Source of the DNA: Microbacterium caowuchunii
GTDB lineage: Bacteria; Actinomycetota; Actinomycetes; Actinomycetales; Microbacteriaceae
Assembly (NCBI RefSeq): GCF_008727755.1
Contig: NZ_CP044231.1
Span: 3,100,001-3,164,000 of the forward strand
DNA length: 64,000 nt
Direction of reading: 5' to 3'
The notes under the pieces were generated by a model. The model was not told where the DNA came from and did not search any database. It worked only from the letters and a program-made list of their open reading frames with translations. Positions 37,401 to 45,013 of this stretch are shown one piece after another. Each line of letters opens with the position of its first letter. The first letter of the stretch is position 1. A program made the translations under genes and the position numbers.

Positions 37401-37946
37401 GTTTGGCTTCGATGCCTGGGCGTCGTCGATCGCGGTCTGGGTGGCGTTCGTTTCCGTATCGGCACCGCTCTGCGGGCTCGCGACCGCCACCCCGCTTTCG
37501 GCTGCCATCGCGGCGATCACCGTCGTCTTGAGCTCACCCACCCGTGCGGCGGGCTCTTCGACCTGAAGCGCCCGCAACAGAATCTCCGCGCAGTCGAGTG
37601 CTCGGTAGGTCTCAGCGGTCGAGAACTCTTCGTTGTGCGCCCATTTGTTCCGGGTGTTGCGCAGTTCACTCGCACAGTTCTGAGCCTGGCGGGTGAGCAG
37701 CCCCGCGAACGGGTAACCGATGGAGCCGAACGACTCGGTGAACGCCCGCAGGAGCAAGGATAGGTCTTTGGGGTTGTAGCGGGCGTATGCACGCCCGGCC
37801 TGCCGGTCCTTGTGCCCGATGATGTCGGTCCAGTCCGCGACCGCGGGCGCAAGCTCGTGGAACCGTGCAGCAACGTGCGGTTCAAGCCCATCACTCAAGA
37901 TGATGAGCGCCTTCTCGATCTGCGCTCGCGCATCAAACTCGGACAT
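31461..37946 (-). CDS. Giant HEPN / DUF4011 / SF1 helicase / nuclease / DUF3320 protein
   Basis: A 2161-residue multidomain protein. The N terminus resembles the Swt1-like HEPN domain and keeps the RNase-type motif R-N-x3-H (Arg99, His104). A transglutaminase-like segment follows near 412-430 (GTCLDTTVTLAAAL). DUF4011 begins near 575 (LDLSLRNRLINYG). The SF1 helicase has Walker A GPPGTGKS near 880 and Walker B VVVFDEASQIR near 1507. A nuclease-like domain of the REase_MTES_1575 type is at about 1835-1900 (FRVDISIADAAEP, VAVLLDG), and DUF3320 ends the protein. GAGGAG before the ATG at 37946 fixes the start. Helicases of this COG1112 type occur in anti-phage systems. It is the last gene of the composite operon. 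Confidence 0.85.
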   Translation of the reverse strand: MSEFDARAQIEKALIILSDGLEPHVAARFHELAPAVADWTDIIGHKDRQAGRAYARYNPKDLSLLLRAFTESFGSIGYPFAGLLTRQAQNCASELRNTRNKWAHNEEFSTAETYRALDCAEILLRALQVEEPAARVGELKTTVIAAMAAESGVAVASPQSGADTETNATQTAIDDAQASKPNVEAPIFAEPIPAVPGATAHISVSSIPTLSYAHARNSIAIVDEVTIDYRGEEMRGASVEIEAICRLGSLGDPKVVIVDLDGARPLTLRNADLVLDPARMLTVEHPTQGVVRVILRDAAGAVIAHQDAAVEVLASTQWRANPPQLGLELLASFVQPNSPAIAPLLVEASDLLQAKTGNPALDGYQQGSRERVDAIVEAIYESMRARDIRYAEPPASWGLEGQKVRTPAEVLEGRLGTCLDTTVTLAAALEEAGINSTLWLISGHIFLGYWRDDASLDGPAQMDAAEAINYVGMGQIEVVETTFLTGGVASKPFADARRIHHTTTLAGDASAVLGITDVKQARLARIYPLPSRVVGETGDVQVVEYAVAPAAEALHYAPSAEAIAGGVARDVPPRVAQWKNALLDLSLRNRLINYGDKSGYPLAVPQPSLAAFEDMVNNGTTITLVPNDRIPTVDGSRGIRYGQELPETARAGMLTERKQVFVGVTEATYVPRLRALAYKARTIVEETGANNLYLAFGMLRWTFNDRELRSPLVLIPVTLESAGGGKTFRLSIDEAGESTPNYCLLEKLRLSFGLDIPGLANPATDDSGIDLPAAFAATRQALAAARLPFTVEDTVDLSILQFAKYRLWKDLDENWTEFAANPLVNHLIHTPTAEFADPVPAPADVDLDALSNAVPVPADSSQLEAVAEAEAGRTFVLEGPPGTGKSQTITNLLAHSLANGKRVLFVAEKRAALDVVKTRLDAVGLGPFSLDLHDKGARPAAVRAQIRAAIDAVARPDGAALKADTETAATSRGSLKRYAQRLHEPNAAGLSLYSARAQLLASAEDIEPLAIPSTLVATASEEQFDSLRDILRTLPETADLAHPTPLHPWGFVTASVVDTIDTKALHAPAREFDAALTDILARQTDNDLAALASSPASLDRWAALANAPRYPLDAIDAVHARNAAGEITALQERLNASAAERPWFASVGPEALDGDVQAVHQAAVAADASGFFGRRKRQRAALASFGSALRAEARSFPAREVTPLAAEIARTADEISSLRTALAGLPLSVVSPDWNPHLREGIEPAKTTLAWVVWLGSQLSAGDGSVELRSALRRYYAASSTDPALAAALTRLATAWRALAAASGIADSENEGIAVLFTWAGDMPFFEAWRATAGARNLVTTEPVSLDRWVAFQRHLAPLLRFGLSDAHTALLTGAIPADLASLAFDKGVALASIAERADSQAMAAFDVPAHNRTIDRFTSSAAAIRNALPKWIPGEIMAKRRIDPAYEGGMMGELKRQLARQRGGMSVRALFENYGDLITQIAPCVLMSPESVARFFPAKAKMFDVVVFDEASQIRVADAVGAMGRGASVVVVGDSKQMPPSSFAEASSDIDADTSSVADVVADEESILTECVQARVPRQWLSWHYRSQDESLITFSNHAYYDSRLSSFPAPWPVSGSTGDTDHGISLVRVDGHFNRSGRGKELRTNRAEAEAIVREVAQRFAASPEETPSLGIITFNAQQRALIETLLREAPDPRIAQALDERDGLFVKNLENVQGDERDTILFSVAFSANDRGVIPLNFGPLSRAGGERRLNVAITRARRQVILFASFDPSELRAEETASIGIKHLKGYLELAASGVESATDSAHRERMVDRHRDEIADELRYRGFAVQTDIGLSDFRVDISIADAAEPEQPLVAVLLDGENWRARRTVADRDGLPVDVLKGLMRWPGVERVWLPEWLQQRDETLARLEKAVTEASGVLKTAKIEVPAPVAPAERTSVESDTPEPMPAAESGLLRSSLAPAPESAGPELRHPRLRQYVEWEPKRFGTTETLDRLPDGAAVQKVRSVLREIIQAEGPIHKTRLARLAAESFGLNRVATARAEAILRCLPPEHLRTTDQWCAWPSGIDPLEWRNVRRSQPGDGRNLDHVPLVEIANAMAVVAELGGGMNEDELKRQALSLFGGKRMTEGVSARLAAGLQRGLDTGRIERDERGMLFSVRGL

Positions 37947-37977
37947 CGCACTCCTCGTTGTGGACACAGCCGTGTCC

Positions 37978-39858
37978 CTAGCTCTTCGTGTTCTTCAGGT
38001 GACGACCGATGTAGCCGATGTAGATCTTCCCGGTTCGTGCCGTGTCGTCGTAGTAGTGCATGCGGGGCGCGAAGGAGTCCCGCCAAGTCGGCTTGAAGTG
38101 CGCGTCCATCAGTACCCTGCCGGTGTCCGACACCTCCTGTGGTACCGGAAGCATTCGCTCCGCGCGCCACTGCGCGCGGTTTAGTACGGAGTCGCTTTCA
38201 GTCGGGGCATGTCGATCGGGTGGGCACTTATGCCCGTCGAGCGTGTCCGACTTGAGGTAGGCATGAAGCCCGCTCGTGATCCTTCCTTCGAGCTTTCCTT
38301 CCGCGTAGTCGTACAGAACGTGGACGTAGTCCCAGAATGCATATGCATACCGCGGGGTCTTCTCGCGCACATCGATCTCCAGAGCTGTGTCGACGTCTCC
38401 CGTGAACACGATGCGGGATGCCGCTGGGTGCGCCTCATCCCCGGGCGTAATCCGCGCGACAAGCTCCGCGATGTCGTAGGGCGGATCCCAGATCGATTCG
38501 ACCGGTTCCACATGCGTTTCCGTAGCCAGGTCAGCCTCGATGAGGCGACGGCGGAGGATCTGCACTTCCCGCTCGAGGCTCCGGACCTGCTCGTCCGAGA
38601 CCGCGAGGTCGAACGAAAGCTCTTCGGCGCTGGTGCGGAGCCCGCGGAGCTCCGCATCGTTCGTTTCGATGTCGGCGATGGCCCCGTCGATCTGCTCGGT
38701 AGCGACAGACAGTTCAGCCGCGGAAGTGGTGAGCAGACTCTCCAGACTCTCCAAGGCACCTTGAGTCACCTTCTCAACCCCCACCCACCGCTTCAGCAGC
38801 GCTCCGAGCCGTGCCGCAAACCCGGGGTCGATGGACGTTTCCTGTGCCGGCGACGCGGAGGAAGGAACTTCGTCTCGAATCCGTTCCGGCGTCGACGACG
38901 GGGTCGGGTGGGCGAGCCGCCGGCGCACCTCCTGAGCACGCTCACTGACGAGATCTGCGCGCGCCAGGATCTCGAGGGAGCGACGCACATCAGGCGGAAG
39001 ATCCCGCTGTATGAAGCGCAGTCGCGTCGATTCCGCATGTCTGTTCACCAGCGGGGTCGCCACGCGCGTGCCGTCGATCGCGCGAGCCAATGTGGCGGGA
39101 CCGAGCATCCGATGTCGGATGCCGTCCGCGGCCGAGTCGAGCTCCACTTGAGGCGCGAAGGTACGGACTACACCCCGCTCAATCCGATGCGAATGCGGTA
39201 AACGCATCGCGAGGAGTTCCGTCGCCTCCGGATCCAGCACGAATGTAGTTGCCACGCCCACGCTCTGCTTCGTCAGACTCGTGATGATCTCTTGCCAGCG
39301 ATCAGGAGGCGCTCCCTCGAGCGCCGGCGCGACGATGACGCTAGCGGTTCGCGCAGGATCCACGATCGCCTGCCACACCTCGTCTATGTCGGAAGAACGG
39401 ATCATCGAGGGCACCCCGTGTAGCGGAGTCTCCCCGTCCCTCGCGTTGGTCGTTTCAAGAATCTGCCGCGCGAGACGAGGCGTGTCGACCTTTGAAACAG
39501 CCGTAGAAGTCGGTACTTCGTCGACGCCCGCTTCAATCACGAGCGACTGCGGGTAACGGCGCGCCTGCGGAGCGGAGATCGCATAGAGGGACACGGTCCA
39601 AACTCCGTGCCGGTTGCGCTCGCGCAGTCGATAGAGCCTTCTTCGGCTCTGATCCAGACTCTCCGCTGCATGCACGACGACCAGTTCTGAGTCACCGCCG
39701 AGATCGTGCACCCCCGGCCCATCCCAGTCCGACCGCTCCGCCCCGCTGCTCCTGCGGTTCTTCTTCCCGCCAAGCCACGACCGTAGTTGTGATTCAGCGA
39801 CCGCGACAGCGTCTTCGTCGGGCGTCAGGCGCAGGATCGCGCGATATCCGATTGCCAC
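37978..39858 (-). CDS. Coiled-coil protein of unknown function, partner of the giant helicase
   Basis: A 626-residue soluble protein. I recognise no enzyme motif. Residues about 360-440 form a strong coiled coil (heptads through LRTSAEELSFDLAVSDEQVR and SLEREVQILRRRL). Flanking parts are mixed alpha/beta, and the C terminus ends in GKIYIGYIGRHLKNTKS, which suggests a folded C-terminal domain with a basic end. The start is GTG at 39858 with GGGGGA upstream; the stop is TAG. It lies 40 bases after hsdR and 31 bases before the giant helicase gene. A sensor or scaffold for the helicase is a guess from position. Confidence 0.75.
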   Translation of the reverse strand: MAIGYRAILRLTPDEDAVAVAESQLRSWLGGKKNRRSSGAERSDWDGPGVHDLGGDSELVVVHAAESLDQSRRRLYRLRERNRHGVWTVSLYAISAPQARRYPQSLVIEAGVDEVPTSTAVSKVDTPRLARQILETTNARDGETPLHGVPSMIRSSDIDEVWQAIVDPARTASVIVAPALEGAPPDRWQEIITSLTKQSVGVATTFVLDPEATELLAMRLPHSHRIERGVVRTFAPQVELDSAADGIRHRMLGPATLARAIDGTRVATPLVNRHAESTRLRFIQRDLPPDVRRSLEILARADLVSERAQEVRRRLAHPTPSSTPERIRDEVPSSASPAQETSIDPGFAARLGALLKRWVGVEKVTQGALESLESLLTTSAAELSVATEQIDGAIADIETNDAELRGLRTSAEELSFDLAVSDEQVRSLEREVQILRRRLIEADLATETHVEPVESIWDPPYDIAELVARITPGDEAHPAASRIVFTGDVDTALEIDVREKTPRYAYAFWDYVHVLYDYAEGKLEGRITSGLHAYLKSDTLDGHKCPPDRHAPTESDSVLNRAQWRAERMLPVPQEVSDTGRVLMDAHFKPTWRDSFAPRMHYYDDTARTGKIYIGYIGRHLKNTKS

Positions 39859-39898
39859 TTCACATCCCCCAATGTGTCTACAGGCGGGTTGGCGTCGC

Positions 39899-42800
39899 CT
39901 ACCGCCCTCGCTCGTCCGCGTACCGCGGAGCCATCGCTTCCATCTGTTCCATCACGAGCTTGATCGCCTCGGGCTGCTTGTCCGGCGGGTACTTGTACTT
40001 CACCAGCAGCCGCTTGATCGATGACCGTAGCTTCGCGCGCACATCGTCACGTACGGTCCAGTCGGTGCGTACGTCGCGGCGCATCACCGCGACGAGTTCA
40101 CGTGCGATCTGCGCGAGCACGTCTTCCCCCTGCAGATCGATCGCGGATTCGTTCGTCGCGACGGCGTCGTAGAACGCGAGCTCGTCGCTCGAGAGCGCGG
40201 GTGTGAAGTGCTCGCCACGGGATGCCTCGGCCGCGACATCCTTCGCCATCTCCACGAGCTCGGCGATCACCTCAGCGGCGGTCAGCTGCTGGTTGGTGTA
40301 ACGGTTCATGATCTCGGCGATGCGCTCCGAGAACGCGCGTTGCCGCACCACGTTGCCGCGGGTCACCTTTGCCCCGGCATCCGTCAAGGATTTCCGCAGC
40401 GCCTCGATCGCGAGGTGCGCGTTCGGCGCGGCCTGCGCCTTCGCGAGGAACTCCGGGCCGAGGTCGTCCAGCGCGAGGCGGGGAAGCCCCGCGGCCTCGT
40501 AGATGTCGAGCACACCACCCGGCGCGATCGATTCCGCGACGAGCGTGGCGAGCAGCCGGGAGATCTCCTCCGGGATCGGCTCATCGCGAGCCTGCCGTTC
40601 GGCGGCATCGAACTTCGCCATCCAGACGCGCACTTCTTCGTAGAAAGCGATCTCGTCGTGCAGCTCTGCGAGTCCCTCGCGGCCTGAGGCGAGCGCCCAC
40701 GCGCGAGCCAGCCGCGCGGTGGCGGCGCGGTACCGAGCAGACAGCCGCTCGGGGCCGAGCTCCTCGGCGTTGAGCGGGTTGGCTGCATCCCGCAGGAAGT
40801 TCGTCACCGTAGTCGCAGCCGTGCGCCAGGCACGCGAGCCGCCCTGCGCCACGATGGCGCGCCAGTCCCAATCGGCGAGCATCTCGCGGATCTGTGCCAC
40901 CAGCTCGGTCGCGATCGAGACCGCCTCATCGACGTCGCGCCCGATCGGCTTGTTCTCCTGGTCCGACACCGTGTATTCCGACAACGCCTTCGCGAGGTTG
41001 TCGGCCAACGGCGCGTACGCAACCAGCAGTCCGTCCTGCTTTCCACGGAACGTGCGGTTCACCCGGGCAAGGGTCTGCATCAGCAGCGCACCCTTCAGCG
41101 GGCGGTCGAGGTAGAGCGTGTGCAGCGGTGGCGCATCGAATCCGGTGAGCATCATGTCCTTGACGATCACCAGTTCAAGCTCGTCGTCCGGGTCCTTCAG
41201 GCGCGCCTTGATGGCCTTGTTCTCCGAATCACGCCGCACGTGATCACTCACCGGCGGCTGATCGGATGCAGAACCGGAGTACACGACCTTGATGCGACCG
41301 GAATCGAGCGCACCGGAGTGCCATTCGGGCCGGAGAGCGACGATGGCGTCGTAGAGCCGGGCACAGATCTCGCGGGTACCCCCGACGATCAGCGCCTTCC
41401 CCGGGGCCTCGAGGAACGGCTTCATCCGCTCGCGCCGCTCTTCCCAGTGCCGGACGAGGTCCGCAGCAAGGGTCTCGATACGCTCCGGGGCCCCATACAC
41501 GGCGTTGACGACGGCGACGGAGGCTTCGAGGCGAGCGCGTTCGGTGTCGTCGAGGCCGAGCGTGACCTCGTCCGCGACCCGGTCGATATCCTCCTCGGTC
41601 GCGCCGTCGGCGAACGAGACCTTGATGAGGCGCGGCTCGAAGTAGACGGGGACCGTTGCCCCGTCCTCGACGGCGCGGGTGAGGTCGTAGATGTCGATGT
41701 AGTCGCCGAAGACCGCGCGGGTGTCCCGCTCCGCGAAGGAGATGGGCGTGCCGGTGAACGCGATGAGCGTCGCATTCGGCAGTGCGTCGCGCAGGTGGCG
41801 TGCGTAGCCGTCCAGGTCGTCGTAGTGGCTGCGGTGCGCCTCGTCGACGACGACGATCACGTTGCGCCGGTCGGTCAGCAGCGGATGCTGCAGGCCCGAC
41901 TGCTTCTCCGCATCCGTCAGCCCGAACTTCTGCAGCGTGGTGAAGTAAATGCCTCCGGTGACCCGGTTGCCGAGTTCGTCGCGGAGCTGGGCACGCTCCC
42001 GCACCTGCACCGGCTTCTCGGCGAGCAGCAGGCTCTGGTCGAACGTCTGGAACAGCTGGCCATCAAGCTCGGTACGGTCGGTGACCACGATCACAGTGGG
42101 GTTCTTCAGCTTCGGATGCCGCGACACCAGGTTCGCGTACAGCTCCATCTCCATCGACTTGCCCGAGCCCTGCGTGTGCCAGACAACACCTGCTTTGCCG
42201 TTCGTCTCCACCGCTTGCACGGTGGACCCCACGGCCTTCGTTACGGCGAAGTACTGGTGCGGTTTGGCGATGCGCTTGGTGAGCCCGTCGGCGTTCTCAT
42301 CGAACGCCGTGAAGTTGCGCACCAGCTGCAGGAAGCGCTCCTGGTTGAAGAGACCGTTGAGCGCGTCGTCGATGGGCTCGACCGAGACGCCGTCCTCGAT
42401 TCGCGGCTGGGCGAGCGGAGCTCCGTCGTCGTCGACGTTCCAGGGCGCGAAGTGGTTCAACGGCGTGAACGGGGTGCCGTACTTGGCCTCCACGCCATCG
42501 CTGGCGAGGGTGAAGACGCAGAACCGGAACGCCATCGGGAACTCGCGCAGATACGTCTGCAGCTGCGCGTGCGCCGGCGCCACCCCGGTCGATGCCGAGC
42601 CGGCACGCTTCAGCTCGAGGATGCTCAGCGGCATGCCATTGACGTACAGCACGATGTCGAAGCGGCGGTGCAGGTCACCCTGCCGGATCGTCACCTGGTT
42701 GACTGCGAGCCAGTCATCCTCCGCCGGATCGGTGCTCAGCAGCCGCAGTCGCGGGTTCTGCTCAGCACCGTCCGCGTCGAGGTAGCTCATCGGGTATCCG

Positions 42801-43081
42801 CCGACGAGGTACTGATGGATGCGGTGGTTCTCGGTGATCGCGTCCTGCGAGGTGGGCGAGGCAATCTCTGCCGCCGCCTGCTGCAGGTAGTGCGCCGGGA
42901 CTCCCGGGTTCAGTCGGCGCAACGCGTCGAGCAGGCGAGGACGGATGAGGAGGTCGTCCCAAGTCTCGCGCTCACCGGTGCCCGGTGCGATGTCCTCGCC
43001 GCGGATTGGCCGCCAGTCCAGCGGCTCCGCGAGGAGGTCGAGCGCATCCTGCTCCCAATCGGCCTCGGTCAGGGTGCTCAC
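39899..43081 (-). CDS. hsdR: Type I restriction enzyme R subunit
   Basis: A 1060-residue HsdR. The nuclease domain has the PD-(D/E)xK residues Asp142 (FDIVLY) and Glu156-x-Lys158 (ILELK). The translocase has Walker A HTQGSGKS, Walker B VDEAHRSHYD, TFTGTP-like AFTGTPIS, and a motif VI-like QTLARVNRTFRGK. The C-terminal domain, which binds the methylase, is complete. It cuts unmethylated DNA after ATP-driven translocation, with HsdM and HsdS. The GTG start overlaps the stop of the GTPase gene as GTGA, so the two are translated together, which is unusual for hsdR. Confidence 0.95.
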   Translation of the reverse strand: MSTLTEADWEQDALDLLAEPLDWRPIRGEDIAPGTGERETWDDLLIRPRLLDALRRLNPGVPAHYLQQAAAEIASPTSQDAITENHRIHQYLVGGYPMSYLDADGAEQNPRLRLLSTDPAEDDWLAVNQVTIRQGDLHRRFDIVLYVNGMPLSILELKRAGSASTGVAPAHAQLQTYLREFPMAFRFCVFTLASDGVEAKYGTPFTPLNHFAPWNVDDDGAPLAQPRIEDGVSVEPIDDALNGLFNQERFLQLVRNFTAFDENADGLTKRIAKPHQYFAVTKAVGSTVQAVETNGKAGVVWHTQGSGKSMEMELYANLVSRHPKLKNPTVIVVTDRTELDGQLFQTFDQSLLLAEKPVQVRERAQLRDELGNRVTGGIYFTTLQKFGLTDAEKQSGLQHPLLTDRRNVIVVVDEAHRSHYDDLDGYARHLRDALPNATLIAFTGTPISFAERDTRAVFGDYIDIYDLTRAVEDGATVPVYFEPRLIKVSFADGATEEDIDRVADEVTLGLDDTERARLEASVAVVNAVYGAPERIETLAADLVRHWEERRERMKPFLEAPGKALIVGGTREICARLYDAIVALRPEWHSGALDSGRIKVVYSGSASDQPPVSDHVRRDSENKAIKARLKDPDDELELVIVKDMMLTGFDAPPLHTLYLDRPLKGALLMQTLARVNRTFRGKQDGLLVAYAPLADNLAKALSEYTVSDQENKPIGRDVDEAVSIATELVAQIREMLADWDWRAIVAQGGSRAWRTAATTVTNFLRDAANPLNAEELGPERLSARYRAATARLARAWALASGREGLAELHDEIAFYEEVRVWMAKFDAAERQARDEPIPEEISRLLATLVAESIAPGGVLDIYEAAGLPRLALDDLGPEFLAKAQAAPNAHLAIEALRKSLTDAGAKVTRGNVVRQRAFSERIAEIMNRYTNQQLTAAEVIAELVEMAKDVAAEASRGEHFTPALSSDELAFYDAVATNESAIDLQGEDVLAQIARELVAVMRRDVRTDWTVRDDVRAKLRSSIKRLLVKYKYPPDKQPEAIKLVMEQMEAMAPRYADERGR

Positions 43082-44268
43082 CGATCACCTCCGGCGCCAC
43101 CGGCGGCCTTCTCGATCGTCATCTTGCGGATGATGTCGAGGAATCCGGGAGCGTAGTCTCCCCAGGACTCGGTCACCTTTCCGATGTCGAGCTTGCCGGT
43201 GTGGACCTGCTCGCACAGGCGCATCCAGCCTTCGCCCGTCGCCACGGTCAGCGCAAAGGCGACCGAGGCTCCGATGAAGCTGCCAGCGCCCGGGATCAAC
43301 TTGAAGGCGCTTCTGGCCAGGGCCTGCCCGGTGAACTGCACGCCCAGCTGAGCCAGGGCCCCCGCCGACATCATCGTCTTCATCTCGAGGTCGTAGATCG
43401 CGGCGATCCGACCCATCATTCCGAGTTGGATCGGCGCGAGCGCCACGGCGTCCGCCACCGGGATCGGAACGGCGGCTGCGGCGGCTGCGGCAGTCGCAGC
43501 CGCGGTGATGACGGGTCGGGCGAGCTCGCGCTTCCAGGGGAGGTTGAGACGCTGCGCGATGCGAAAGGCATCTTGATCGTTTTCGGGGGACAGGGCGAGG
43601 GTCTCCGCAACGAGCTCACCGAGTCCGTGCCCCTTGCCTTTCCCATGCCGATCGGTGGTCGAGGTCAGGATGACTCGCTCATACGGGATGGCGAGCGGCT
43701 CGCCACGCTCGTCGACAGGCTCTTCGAGCCACTCGACGAACTCCTTCAGGGCGTGCGCGACGTCGCGCTTTCCCGTAATGGGGTTCTTCGTCCAGTCAAC
43801 CTTGGTGAGCACGAGGACCACGGGCAGACCCTGCGCATCAAGTTCGCGGATCATGTCGATTTCGGGCTGCTGCAGCCTTGCCGAGGAAGCGTTGACGCAG
43901 TACCAGACGACTGAGATCTGCTCGTTCGCGGGTCTTTCCGAGATGATCTTCAGGTGGCCGCGCAGCTGTTCCGCGGGCGAAAGCATCGAGCCGATCTCGA
44001 AGCCTTCGACGTCCCAGATGCCGAGGGACTCATCGTGGTAGTACTGCACCCCACGGGTGACCGGTAGGCCGGTTCCCACTTTCGCCCAGTCGCGGCCGAA
44101 GACGGCGTTCACAAGGGAGGACTTGCCCACCCCGGAGTTGCCGATAATGGCGAGGTTGAAGCGTCCGTAGCGCGACTTCGCCTCAGCGCGGGCGTCGAGG
44201 AAGGGCTTCTCGTCGAGCGGGGGGGTCGGGGTGCTCTCGTTGGACTTCGCTGTGGGGTCCGGGGTCAT
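43078..44268 (-). CDS. Era/YcjF-like GTPase with hydrophobic C-terminal domain
   Basis: A 396-residue P-loop GTPase. G1 is GNSGVGKS (43-50), the G3-like motif DVEG is at 86-89 and G4 TKVD at 155-158. The C-terminal half has alanine-rich and hydrophobic stretches like DUF697 proteins, suggesting membrane contact. The start at 44268 is preferred over a longer, serine-rich frame because GAGAG lies upstream and the family begins here. It sits between a DUF4230 membrane protein (28 bases) and hsdR (4-base overlap). This coupling implies a job connected to restriction, perhaps sensing damage or membrane state. That is inference. Confidence 0.82.
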   Translation of the reverse strand: MTPDPTAKSNESTPTPPLDEKPFLDARAEAKSRYGRFNLAIIGNSGVGKSSLVNAVFGRDWAKVGTGLPVTRGVQYYHDESLGIWDVEGFEIGSMLSPAEQLRGHLKIISERPANEQISVVWYCVNASSARLQQPEIDMIRELDAQGLPVVLVLTKVDWTKNPITGKRDVAHALKEFVEWLEEPVDERGEPLAIPYERVILTSTTDRHGKGKGHGLGELVAETLALSPENDQDAFRIAQRLNLPWKRELARPVITAAATAAAAAAAVPIPVADAVALAPIQLGMMGRIAAIYDLEMKTMMSAGALAQLGVQFTGQALARSAFKLIPGAGSFIGASVAFALTVATGEGWMRLCEQVHTGKLDIGKVTESWGDYAPGFLDIIRKMTIEKAAGGAGGDR

Positions 44269-44296
44269 GGCTCTCTCGTTTTCGCTGCAGTCAGGC

Positions 44297-44953
44297 TCAG
44301 TTGTCGGCGAACTCGAAGGTGAGCTCGACGTCGGGGTCGATGCTGGAGACGATGCGCTCGTAGAACGTCGTCGCCTGCACCTCAAGAAGCGGGCGGACGC
44401 CTTCGAGGTGCTCGGAGATGACCTCGTCGGTCAGGATCTCCTCCACCGCCGCAATGGTGTCGATCTGGGGGGTCGTCCAACTGAGGATGCCGTTGGACTC
44501 GGTCGCCACGCTGAACGCGGGGTTTTCGTAGCCGAGGAAGACGAAGTCGGGGATCGTCACCGTGTACTGCTTGTCACCGGTCGGCTCGATCCGCACGTCC
44601 TGGCCTTCGATGCCGAACTTCGCGTCGAAGTCGTACTGGATGAACATCTCCCGGTCGCTGAACGGGATGTCGAACCACCCGAAGAAGTCCTGGTTGTCGC
44701 GCTTCGTCTCGAGACCGGTGATGCCCGATGTGACGAAGATCACCTGCTCCTCCGTTGATAGGGCCTTCGTGACCTGTACGGAACGCTGCTCGTCGGCACC
44801 GAGGAGCTGTCCAACGCTGACGCCGGCGAACCCGGCGCCCACGACGAGCAGGAAGAGCGCTCCGACGAGCAGCGCCTTCGCCCAGATGGGCGTCCGCCGC
44901 ACCGGGCGCGGAGAACGTGTCGTTGCCGATGAGGACGCGGTGGTCGCGGTCAT
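44297..44953 (-). CDS. DUF4230 single-pass membrane protein
   Basis: A 218-residue protein with a basic N terminus, one membrane segment at about 25-47 and an external domain matching the DUF4230 pattern (FVTSGITGLETKRDNQDFFG, VTIPDFVFLGYENPAFSV). Function of the family is not established. GGGGAG is nine bases before the ATG at 44953 but directly abuts the ATG at 44962, so 44953 is preferred. It lies 60 bases after hsdS and 28 before the GTPase, and so forms with the GTPase a two-gene insert inside a type I restriction operon. Confidence 0.8.
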   Translation of the reverse strand: MTATTASSSATTRSPRPVRRTPIWAKALLVGALFLLVVGAGFAGVSVGQLLGADEQRSVQVTKALSTEEQVIFVTSGITGLETKRDNQDFFGWFDIPFSDREMFIQYDFDAKFGIEGQDVRIEPTGDKQYTVTIPDFVFLGYENPAFSVATESNGILSWTTPQIDTIAAVEEILTDEVISEHLEGVRPLLEVQATTFYERIVSSIDPDVELTFEFADN

Positions 44954-45013
44954 ACTCTTCATCTCCCCAGATGCTGCGCCGATGCAGTCATGTGAATCTA
45001 TCCCGCCAGGCGC

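Noticed and set aside
41120..43156. A 678-codon plus-strand frame opposite hsdR
   Set aside because: Antisense shadow of the intact HsdR reading frame; composition only.
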